DNA from: Aphrocallistes beatrix
Taxonomy: Eukaryota; Porifera; Hexactinellida; Sceptrulophora; Aphrocallistidae
DNA length: 64,000 nucleotides
Direction: 5' to 3'
Assembly: GCA_963281255.1 (NCBI GenBank)
Contig: OY725505.1
Location: 2,790,001 to 2,854,000, forward strand
The position numbers were made by a program, and so were the translations under genes. Below, piece after piece: positions 10,381 through 18,787 of the stretch; positions within the stretch are counted from its first letter, which is position 1; every line of letters starts with the position of its first letter. The notes beneath the pieces are model-generated. The model made no database searches. It saw only the letters and a program-made list of their open reading frames with translations, and had not been told where the DNA came from.

Positions 10381-11480
10381 CACTAGTTTTGTACCTATCA
10401 GCTCTAACTATGGCAGTGTTGAATGAGTGTGTGATCGATACCGAATTTAAAACGGAAAATAGCAAAATAAGTCGTTTTATATACCATTTTTCACCAAAAA
10501 TAGGCAGATACACCAACTGGAGCATATCTTTTCTCAACAATGGCAGCAGTTTACGTAGTATTATTTACAGGCAATACCATAAGTGCTGTTATAATGCTTT
10601 CTATTTATCATAAATAGTTGGGTACCAAATAATTGGAACATCTCACTCAACTAGTATTAGAGGAAATTAACATTTCGATTGCTTCGCTGGAATTCGAACA
10701 TGAAGACAACTGATTAATAAAGTTATTATTTATCGAAATGCGTTTAGGACACATCAAAATTTTTTGGAATTAGATCCACTTTCCACAACCTCTGATCCAT
10801 ATTTGTCAACTGTCCCGTTTATGGCGGGACGTCCCGCTTTTTTCACTCTTCTATTGAGTTAATTTTCTCGAATGTCCGCACACTTTGAAAAGCGGACAAC
10901 TTCTCTATAACGGACAAACCTCGTGGAGTGGATTGAATTTACCAATTACTTATGTAATAGTTAAACACTCTCCGAGAAGCAGACATCTCTCTACAACGGA
11001 CAAAAGCCATGTCCCCAATGTGTCCGTTATTCGGAGACTACACTGTATTGTTAAACTACCATATATAGTATGCGTTCAATATTGTTTATTCCATTTACTT
11101 TGAATCCTATATAAAACAACAGATTACTTATGTATATGGCGTTCAGCGACAAGTCACTAACTCGAGCGATAGTATCGCTAGAGTTCCTCTAGCAACAATG
11201 GGGCTAACTTAAAAATTCCTGAGATCCATGGTTTTAGGCTCTATTTCCTCACCTAAAAACCGCGGCATCCACCTTAATAAATGCCCCGGTCGACAACCTG
11301 AGAGCCAGATCTCCTACCCAAATGCTGCTAAATCGGTCTGAAATGGGTAGCATTCTCCACTGAAACGCTGCGTTATTATCGCAAGAGTCAGCGCCATATA
11401 AGTATTCTAATAAAACAAAGTACTAATCTTCCCATCTATGTAATATTACTACTATATAAATTGTACAGATATATAGAATT
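10381..11480. other. Intergenic region with MITE fragments
   Basis: It holds a partial family-F piece (about 10806-10870) abutting a 5'-truncated family-P4 MITE (about 10883-11047, right end GGAGACTACACTG then TA). The remainder (10381-10800, 11050-11480) has no recognisable gene. Confidence 0.6.
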
Positions 11481-12725
11481 CTAATATAGCATATGTAATT
11501 TAAATTGAGTATAAGGAGAAGTACATATAATTATATTACTCGGGGTGGTGAGTATTCCCATTGGTCCTATTCTCTTCTCTTGACTCTCTCCGACAGTGTA
11601 CAAGAGAACTCCTTCTTGTGAAAATACTTTGATGGACTTAGCTGCGAAGTCACTGATAAGAATATTGTTCCGTTTATCCAAACAGAAATAATAGGCTTGG
11701 CTCACTTGATCATTGCCTTCCTTCCCGCATGTAATAAACGAACGGAGCTTGTAGGCAGCTTTAGAAAACTCATGGAGACACGGGTTATTGCCTAGGCAGA
11801 GGATAAGCACTTTATCTTCTAGCAGCTTAACATCACTAGGTCGTGTCATGGTAACGTGTTCTATGGAATGCCTATACTTCAGTTTGCTGTCCAGTACAAC
11901 GACTCTATCATTATGGTGGTCAGCTACATACACATCTCCGTTAGTAGCTACAGTCAGTTGTCGAGGAGAAGATAACCCTTTCTTACCAGCTCCTTCCTTT
12001 CCTACCTTAGCTACAAACCGGAAGTTAGGTAACTTGAAATGGAGTATAGTGTGAAGGTATTCATCGCTAACAAATACCTCCTTCCCACTAATTGCTATTC
12101 CGACGGGATTCTTTAGATGTGATTCACCGAATGTGTCAATGTATTCTCCCTGCTCGGAGAATACACATATCCTGCCTGATGGTGAGAATATACTTCCATT
12201 ATGATCCACGACAAAAATGAGTTGTGAATTTTCTTCGTATGCTATCCCATTCACCCAATTAAGTTTTCCTGACTCATAACCTTTCTCACAAACAGAGATT
12301 CGAGGTTGTTTAAGATTCGCATAATTCGGAATCGGAACGACTTCCCTCTCTACCAGCTGACCGAGTCGTGAGATACTCTCTTCCATCTGTCTAGTCTCGT
12401 ACTCAAACAACAGTTCCACATTCTGCACTGTCAACTCTAGTTCCCGCATCTTCTTGTCTATCTCTATCCCCATTCTCGCCCGTATGGAGTGGAGAATATT
12501 CTCATTCATTTCTTCCTGCATCTGACTCTGAGTGCTAGCTAATTGTCTTCTCGTTCTCAACCGACTGTCTTCTTCTGATAGTCGCTGCTCCCTCTTATCT
12601 CTATACTCCGTGAGTAGTTCCATACGTCTACGGTCAATGCACTCTACTAAATGATCGCAGCATTGATTGATACTTGTCTCTATCGGGTCTGATGCTATTA
12701 GTTCTTCAGGGTACCTCTCTGCCAT
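11481..12725 (-). CDS. Coiled-coil NHL-repeat protein, diverged third copy
   Basis: Intronless, 414 residues from the ATG at 12725, which aligns with the MAEHYP starts of the tandem pair. The frame stays open 28 codons further upstream, but that extension has no counterpart. Residues about 20-125 form an Arg/Glu-rich coiled coil. The rest is a six-blade NHL propeller with GIAISGKEVFVSD, LTVATNGDVYVADHHNDR and NILISDFAAKSIKVF as clear repeat cores. It is much diverged from the other two and lies in the opposite orientation, so it is an older paralogue. It also lacks RING and B-box. Function beyond ligand-binding propeller is unknown. Confidence 0.88.
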   Translation of the reverse strand: MAERYPEELIASDPIETSINQCCDHLVECIDRRRMELLTEYRDKREQRLSEEDSRLRTRRQLASTQSQMQEEMNENILHSIRARMGIEIDKKMRELELTVQNVELLFEYETRQMEESISRLGQLVEREVVPIPNYANLKQPRISVCEKGYESGKLNWVNGIAYEENSQLIFVVDHNGSIFSPSGRICVFSEQGEYIDTFGESHLKNPVGIAISGKEVFVSDEYLHTILHFKLPNFRFVAKVGKEGAGKKGLSSPRQLTVATNGDVYVADHHNDRVVVLDSKLKYRHSIEHVTMTRPSDVKLLEDKVLILCLGNNPCLHEFSKAAYKLRSFITCGKEGNDQVSQAYYFCLDKRNNILISDFAAKSIKVFSQEGVLLYTVGESQEKRIGPMGILTTPSNIIICTSPYTQFKLHMLY

Positions 12726-12809
12726 TATTCTCGTATTGATGAATGTGTGTGTGGATAAGTTGTGTATTGAAATGGTGCATGTGAGAAGTGATTGTCTGTA
12801 TTTGTACAA

Positions 12810-13480
12810 GAGACAGTGCAGTGACTATAAGAGATTTACTGGATATCTCGTGGTTAGAGGTAGTATGTTGGGTCTAATTCTCAGAGGATGTGAGGACTTC
12901 TGAAAGGAAATGCCACGCATAGTAATTCATGAGTTGGATCTTTTACTAATTTTTATTTTTCCTCATTTTAGTTATTCATGAATGAGATCAACTGGTTTAA
13001 TAGTTCAACATATTCTTCAAGATATTCCACCTAGTGTACAGTTACTAATTTATATGACTATACAAGGATTTTAATATTAGGTTATATAGTAAGAATTTTA
13101 ATTGTTGTTTCTCTCTAATAGTCTTTCGAATTATACATTCATTGAGAAGTTTTGAGAAGTTTCGAGAAGTTAACTATGAGTAGGAGTATACCCCTAATTT
13201 GACGTGGGGTCAAAGGTATAAATATAAATGACCCCACTTTCATTTTCAATTTCAGGTCACTTTCAATTCAACATTCCAAGGCAAACTAGGGGTAATACTA
13301 TATATACTATGCTATACCAGTCAATGAAGATTTTCTATAATCCCAATTCGAGCATGTTACTCAGTTACAGAGAGTGGCGAGAATTATGTGAAGAAGATTT
13401 TGGTATGGAGTTCCCCCAAATACTAGTAACAGTTTTTTTGCATTTCCTGAGAGACAAAAATAGATTATTTTTATACTGTC
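12810..13480. other. Intergenic spacer before the cathepsin duplication
   Basis: Contains a TATA-core MITE at 13190-13293. An open frame at 13228-13545 overlaps the MITE and runs over the duplication breakpoint. Its middle (FYNPNSSMLLSYREW and following) looks protein-like but matches nothing I know. No other feature seen. Confidence 0.5.
13190..13293 (+). mobile_element. TATA-core MITE, type A
   Basis: About 104 bp. Ends CCCCTAATTTGACG and GGCAAACTAGGGG are inverted repeats. The interior has GGGGTCAAAGG, a TATAAATA box, GACCCC, and then a CTTTCA/TTTTCA-rich strand. Relatives lie at 19535-19654 and 24386-24486. Confidence 0.7.
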
Positions 13481-13800
13481 GTGATTATCCGTCGTCAGTT
13501 GCAATTTTTAAAGATTCTAACAACATGACCCAGAGTTTTCCCTGAAATGAAGCCAGCATCTTCCTGAGACAAACGCAATAAATTTAAACTTCCATTTCGA
13601 TTAATAAAGCGAATTCATTGCACTCGTACGAATCACATCCTATGTGTGTTGTTTTTCAGAGTTCTACTCATGTCATCATAATAGTGTTTTAAATAGCTCA
13701 ATGGATATTAATAACTCCTGTGATTCTTGATAAGGTAGAGCCATATGGTATGCATTGCATTTCTACTGTTTGGGAACCGTACAAGCTGACGAAACGCGCA

Positions 13801-13806
13801 TATAAG
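13801..13806 (+). promoter_or_regulatory. TATA-like box, cathepsin copy 1
   Basis: TATAAG lies 40 bp upstream of the ATG at 13841, preceded by GAAACGCGCA. The same sequence occurs before copy 2 (18748-18753). Confidence 0.4.
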
Positions 13807-13840
13807 CTCTCTACAGATCCTCCCTGAGCAATGAATAACA

Positions 13841-16247
13841 ATGATTGGTTGCTTTGTAATACTCTGTTCTGTGTTGACTATTGCTAGCAGTTCGCCTGTT
13901 GTTAGGGATGGAGGCGAAATGGTTGATCTTCAGTCGGCAGTTGTTGCCGTGAATAGTCGCAAAACGAGCTGGACTGCAAGGATTAATCCTGGATTTGAGA
14001 GTTTCACCTTAGCAGAGGCTCGTTGCCTGACTGGGGTGAAACGCGAAAACGTTTCTGAGACTCTACCCCCTGCACCCCACTTGTTAGGGGGAGAGGAAGA
14101 CAATTGGATCGAGGGAGATGCTCCGACAAATTTCGACGGACGGGAACGGTTCTATGGGTGTATAGGCTCCATTCGGAATCAGGGAGAGTGTGGTAGCTGT
14201 TGGGCATTCGGGGCGACCAGTGCGTTAGCAGATCGTCTGTGCATCTATTCTAGCACGATAGATGTTATTCTCTCTCCACAGCAGTTAGTCTCCTGTGACA
14301 CTTCAAGTTATGGTGCGTAGCATATGCCATGTTAAGATGACTTAAACATTTTAGGTTTTTATGGAGTATGAAGAGAAATGAAAGTTTGTACAGGTGACTC
14401 CGCTTAATCGGGACACTTTGGTCCCGGATATTTTGTCCCGATTAAGCGGAGTTCCCAATTAGCCGATGAAATTTAGTATTAGCCTCTATGTATGGGAACC
14501 ATTCTGTTCCTGGAGACTTGTCCTAATTAAGCAGTTGTCCCGATTAAGCGGAGTTGACTGTATATTAATTAAACAAATTTTTAATTCGTCATATATCAAG
14601 ATATATATATTAATTTATTTGGCTAGTTAAGGCCTTTTTGAAATATTTTATCCTATTTTATTTACAACTTTTTCTCCAAAAGGCTGTGAAGGAGGCTACA
14701 TAACACAGGCTTGGGAGTACATGAAGAATACAGGAGTCGTGACAGAAGACTGCTACGCTTATAAGAGCGGCTCCTCTCGCTCTACCGGAAGCTGCTACCT
14801 CTCTAAGGATGAGTGTCCCTCCTCTTCTTACGTCATGCCGAAGTTCTACTGTGCAGTATACGGAGCTTACTCTCTTAGCGGTGTGAATAAGATTATGCAT
14901 GATATCTACGCCAAAGGACCTGTAGAAGCTGCTCTCGAAGTAAGTATACGGAATATATCGCACACAAGGATTATCTAGGAGCGCGAGACGCTCCTTTAGG
15001 CGTATGATTTTAAGCCTGAAAGTGTTTAGGAGCGTGAAAATCCAGAATATTACCCAATTTACCCTATAATATAATGCTATTTAGCAATTTAGGCGTATGA
15101 AAATTTATGGGTTTGAAACTAGGAGCGTATCTCTGGAGGGCTGTATAATACCCTGATCGCACACGATGTAATTCACTTCAGTTATAACTTCAGTTATAAC
15201 TTCAGTTATAACTCCAGTTATAACTCCAGTTATAACTTCAGTTATAACTCCAGTTGAAACCCGATTCGGGCTATGGATTTTGTTAACTCATTTCCGGTTA
15301 ATCCATTTTGGCCAGGAAACCCTAAAAGTGTGAGGTCTATTCTTTAAATAGAATTGATCCCTAAGCAAAATCGGGTTTAAACTAGTGCGCTTCATTTGCT
15401 TGCCTCGCGCTACTATCGAACTATCGTGTTAGCAGATGTTAATGCTTGCGCTAATTAACTTTGGCTTCTGTCGTCGCTTCTTATACATTGCATTAACCAT
15501 TATTGCACTTTTAAAATTCAATAATTTTAAAGTGCGAATAACGTCATCATTCAATGAGAAGTATTTTCTGCGAATTTTACTATTCCAACACATCAAATAC
15601 ATTAATTAGCTATCTTCTAACCAAAGGATGCCTGTAGCATCAATTTTATTCTGAATAGACAATAGTTTCCAGATATCAATCTATGAAAAATATACCGTAT
15701 TTCCCTGAAAAATAAAGTCGATTATCAGGAAAATACAGTATATTATTTATACAAGCTACAAGCGCTTCGCTTGCTTGTGCTGCGCGGCTGGCGGACACTT
15801 TGTGTCCGCCGGAGGCTCCCTTCGGTCGCCTGGGGTCACATTGGTTAATTATAAGGGAGATAACATCTCTAAATATGTCTATCTTAGTGTTAAAATCGAT
15901 TTCACTCAAAAATCACCAAATTTGTCAATTTTAAAATTTTTGATGCGTAATGATGACGTCATAACAAAGTGATGAGTTATCATTTTTTGATTATAGTTGC
16001 ATCATATGTGAGGCATGTTAGTATACAGATCCTATTAAAATTTCAGCCTTCTATCTCCTATAATGGCTGAGTTATGCTCGAATAGCTCTGTTGCTTAACT
16101 TTTGAAAATGTGACAATGACGTCATAATTCCATGATGAGTCGACATTTTGCTCTGAGCTCAGAACTTACTGGAGCCATAGCCAAAAGACTCCCACATGGC
16201 AAAAATCAGCTGTCTGTGCCTGGCAATTTCTTCAATCAATTCGTTAC

Positions 16248-16286
<39 letters not shown>

Positions 16287-17086
16287 TATACACAAACATT
16301 AATCGAGTTTTAATAGTAAGGATAATAAATCGTTCCTACTCCACTCATTATCAACATGTTATCTTAATATGCAACTCATATGCCAATTAACGTATTTATG
16401 CTAAGTATTAAATTACTCAGTACGAATCTTGTTAGTATTCTCGCTCAGAATATACAAAAGCTAGCCCCTCTGTACACTTTAGATTCTAGGATATCCACTA
16501 TATATTCTAATTTTGATGTACTATCATTTTTGGCAAACCTGAATTTGCATTATTTTGGCAAATAAATTCCATTACAGTCAACTCCGCTTAATCGGAACAA
16601 GGAACGGAATGGTTCCCATACATAGAAGCTAATACTAAATTTCATCGGTTAATTGGAAACTCCACTTAATCGGGACAAAATATCCGGGACCAAAGTGTCC
16701 CGATTAAGCAGAGTTACCTGTTATTCCATTAGTTGCCAAGATAATGCTAGCCAAAAACACAATTTAATTGCCAGAATAATATTACATCAATTCTAGTTTC
16801 TAGACCTAGTAGGAATTTTCCAATAATTTTGTTATAACAATAATGCACTCTTAAGATCTACGAGGATTTCTACGTGTACAGTTCAGGAGTTTATAAGTAC
16901 ACTTACGGAGGTCTGATCGGTCTACACGCGGTCAAGATTCTTGGATGGGGAGTAGATAACAACGGATATCCTTTTTGGCTATGCGCCAACTCCTGGGATA
17001 CCACCTGGGGGGACCTAGGAGGGTACTTCAAAATTCTGAAAGGGTACAATGAGTGTGAAATCGAGTCTTATATTGTTGCAGGTTGA
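13841..17086 (+). CDS. Cathepsin B-like cysteine protease, copy 1
   Basis: Three exons, 13841-14312, 14683-14939 and 16856-17086, total 960 nt (319 aa plus TGA). Donors TATG/GTGCGT and GAA/GTAAGT; acceptors AAAAG/GC and TTAAG/ATC; phases 1 and 0. Residues 1-17 form a signal peptide. A short propeptide ([10 protein letters not shown]) is followed by the mature papain-fold enzyme. Catalytic Cys120 lies in CGSCWAF, with oxyanion-hole Gln114 (NQG). His267 is in [11 protein letters not shown] and Asn288 in ANSW. CEGGY and the IESYIVAG end are typical of C1A cathepsin B. The segment that forms the occluding loop in cathepsin B is short and lacks the two adjacent histidines, so dipeptidyl carboxypeptidase activity is unlikely; expect an endopeptidase, lysosomal or secreted. 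Intron 1 carries a P1 MITE. Intron 2 carries a G element, a 12-bp array, a type-B TATA MITE and the E500 element. An ATG at 13831 opens an overlapping out-of-frame uORF. Confidence 0.92.
14391..14560. mobile_element. pogo/Tigger-like MITE, family P1 (cathepsin 1 intron 1)
   Basis: 170 bp, TA-flanked, with ends CAGGTGACTCCGCTTAATCG and CGATTAAGCGGAGTTGACTG. The orthologous copy in the second duplicate is 19335-19487, so insertion predates the duplication. Confidence 0.85.
14964..15143. mobile_element. AGGAGCG element, family G
   Basis: About 180 bp starting just after the exon-2 donor, with TAGGAGCGCGAGACGCTCC at one side and GGAGCGTATCTCTGGAGGGC at the other, and TTTAGGCGTATGA words inside. 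The duplicate is at 21766-21952 and a diverged copy at about 56465-56645. Superfamily unclear. Confidence 0.6.
15174..15254 (+). repeat. 12-bp tandem repeat in cathepsin 1 intron 2
   Basis: About seven copies of CAGTTATAACTC/T. The equivalent array in copy 2 (21984-22112) has about eleven units, so array length changed after duplication. Confidence 0.85.
15257..15379 (+). mobile_element. TATA-core MITE, type B (cathepsin 1 intron 2)
   Basis: About 122 bp between AAACCCGATTCGGGC and GCAAAATCGGGTTTAA inverted ends. The core GAGGTCTATTCTTTAAATAG is followed by GATCCC. It is identical in position in copy 2 (22114-22236). Further copies lie at 31266-31388 and, inverted, at about 50885-50985 and 57368-57440. 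Confidence 0.75.
15693..15742. repeat. 50-bp hairpin micro-MITE
   Basis: TACCGTATTTCCCTGAAAA and TTATCAGGAAAATACAGTA are inverted repeats with almost no interior. It is also present in copy 2 (about 22551-22601). The CCGTATTTC end resembles that of the larger element at 37446-37804. Confidence 0.6.
15752..16252 (-). mobile_element. E500 element with three terminal hairpins
   Basis: About 500 bp, present in copy 1 only. Copy 2 has an empty site at about 22610, which fixes the insertion limits. It is the inverted relative of 26676-27182. Read on the - strand it starts TCTGTAACGAATTGATTGAA beside a TA-microsatellite and ends with three adjacent stems: about AGGCGnCC/GGnCGCCT, GGCGGACAC/GTGTCCGCC, and CAAGCG/CGCTTG. 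Two TGACGTCA palindromes lie inside. Short ORFs over it share the peptide [15 protein letters not shown], but this is read-through of the hairpins. The class is uncertain; a Helitron/Helentron-like non-autonomous element is possible. Confidence 0.65.
16246..16292. repeat. (TA)n microsatellite
   Basis: An uninterrupted TA run followed by CACATATATATACACA sits at the 5' side of the E500 element. Confidence 0.8.
16575..16720. mobile_element. pogo/Tigger-like MITE, family P1 (cathepsin 1 intron 2)
   Basis: 146 bp, ends CAGTCAACTCCGCTTAATCG and CGATTAAGCAGAGTTACCTG, TA at the left. The duplicate lies at 22844-22995. An isolated P1 end is also present at 17273-17310, just 3' of the gene. Confidence 0.8.
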
Positions 17087-17383
17087 GATGCTGTTTGTTT
17101 ATCTTTAATTTATTTATTTGCTTGTTTATATTATTGTGTTTCTCAGTTTTGAATTTTCAAGAGTGTGAATATGAGCAAAATTTCTCGTTATATTCTACAC
17201 TTCATATTCTCTCTCCTTTCCTCTATGATTTTACACTGAATATTGTTATTATAATACACATTTGAATGTACAGTTGACTCTGTTTAATTGGGACAAATCT
17301 CCAAGGAATGTTTGACATGCATCAACTAATAGTAGATTTTATCGTTTTCTTGGGAACACACACACATAAATCGAGTGTTAATA

Positions 17384-17526
17384 GTATGGATACAGGAATG
17401 TATTAATGGTATGGATACAGGAATGTATTAATGGTATGGATACAGGAATGTATTAATAGTATGGATACAGGAATGTATTAATAGTATGGATACAGGAATG
17501 TATTAATAGTATGGATACAGGAATGT
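17384..17526 (+). repeat. 25-bp minisatellite, six units
   Basis: Unit TAATAGTATGGATACAGGAATG plus TAT, repeated six times downstream of cathepsin 1. The second duplicate (about 23658-23682) has a single unit, so the array expanded after the duplication, or contracted in copy 2. Confidence 0.9.
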
Positions 17527-17625
17527 TTTCACACCAGTGAAACTGTACTATTGGTCTATCGACCGAGATTCGAGTCAGCAAAAAGATTTGATATACGAAA
17601 TCCTGCTTTAGGAAACATCTTAGTA

Positions 17626-18036
17626 CAGTAAAACCTCTAAAAAGTGAACACCGTTTGGACCAGAATAAAATGTTCACTTTTGAGAGGTGTTCACTTTTCG
17701 TGATTTATCATAAGTTAGTCTGTATAGTATGAAATTATGAATGACCAGATTTGTCTAAAGATATAATGTATAGGAGCAATTTGTTATGCTTTCAATGTTT
17801 AGATAAATGTGTGAAGTCCTAAACAGAAAGAGTGCTTATTTATGATGAATTCCTATCCAGAATTTACATTCAATATTCACTCTAGCCTATTATCTAATGA
17901 AGCCACCGAATATGTTCACTTTTTAGAGGTGATATCCAATGCAATTTGGTCAATTGGGACCAGATTAGCTGTTCACATTTCACTTTTCAGAGGTGTTCAC
18001 AAGTTGGAGGTTAATTAATATGTAACAGAATGGGAA
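17626..18036. mobile_element. pogo/Tigger-like MITE, family P2, truncated
   Basis: It starts CAGTAAAACCTCTAAAAAGT and carries repeated GTTCACTTTT/AGAGGTGTTCAC blocks, but loses its right end at the about 1.47-kb deletion. The intact duplicate is 23781-24257. Confidence 0.8.
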
Positions 18037-18154
18037 AAATTAGGTACTAAAAAATTTAACTATCAATCCATAGTCCTAAAACTTAAAAAAATCGTTTCCT
18101 AAACTCCTTATTGAATCTCTACACGCCCCTCAATACCGAATTCCACGCACCCTA

Positions 18155-18403
18155 TCACGGTTGAGATTGGTTCGAGCACAGTGAATGTCTAGTCTCCTCT
18201 GGCGATACGTTAGCAGCTATCTCAGGGAAATAGGCGAAAAGATTTTCCTCCATTCTGCTTAGTCTCCGTACCTTGCTATCTTCGTCCTCTTTTTCCTCCA
18301 CAAAGTCAGTAGCCATCTCATTAACATAGCCAAACTCTACGTCTGGTGGTGCTGCCAATGGTGGGTAGATTCCCAGTTGTATGTTTTGGTAATTGTGTGA
18401 TTG
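18155..18403 (-). pseudogene. Duplicated terminal exon of tweety gene
   Basis: Its sequence appears identical to the true last exon at 25767-26015: same acceptor CTAG, same 82 codons, same TGA. It came with the tandem duplication and lies 7.6 kb beyond the real last exon on the same (-) strand. Only about 10 bp of intron upstream of the acceptor was copied, so the original branch point and pyrimidine tract are missing. It could still be used as an alternative last exon that yields the same protein, but it is more likely a passenger. Confidence 0.85.
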
Positions 18404-18787
18404 CTAGTACGATCGTGATTATACGTCGTCAGTTGCAATTTTTAAAGATTCTAACAACATGACCCAGAGTTTTCCCTGAAATGAAGCCAACATCTTCCTG
18501 AGACAAACGCAATAAATTTAAACCATTTTACGATTAATAAAGCGAATTCATTGCACTCGTACGAATCACATCCTATGTGTGTTGTTTTTCAGAGTTCTAC
18601 TCATGCTCTCCATTCTATGTCATCATAATAGTGTTTTAAATAGCTCAATGGATATTAATAACTCCTGTGATTCTTGATAAGGTAGAGCCATATGGTATGC
18701 ATTGCATTTCTACTGTTTGGGAACCGTACAAGCTGACGAAACGCGCATATAAGCTCTCTACAGATCCTCCCTGAGCAATGAATAACA

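Larger units (their letters stand above)
13480..18413. repeat. Tandem duplication unit 1 (cathepsin + tweety last exon)
   Basis: This segment and 18414-26025 are copies. Sequence from 13480 onward (GTGATTAT.CGTCGTCAGTTG) reappears at 18414. Sequence at 18042-18413 is virtually identical to 25654-26025. The junction at 18413/18414 joins tweety intron 5 (…TAGTACGAT) directly to the left edge of the unit, with about 1 nt of microhomology. Unit 1 has lost about 1.47 kb corresponding to 24183-25653. Confidence 0.9.

Noticed and set aside
12726-12809. 28-codon N-terminal extension of the third NHL protein
   Set aside because: The tandem paralogues start at the aligned internal Met; the extension has no counterpart and looks like an open 5' leader.
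14175-14210. Glu replacing Gln before CGSCWAF in cathepsin copy 1 as loss of the oxyanion hole
   Set aside because: The oxyanion glutamine is the one in NQG, which is intact; the changed position is variable in the family.
18155-18358. Stand-alone 67-residue gene (and the same ORF at 25767-25970)
   Set aside because: It begins at a TTG inside an exon; splice phase shows it is the last exon of the tweety gene and its duplicate.
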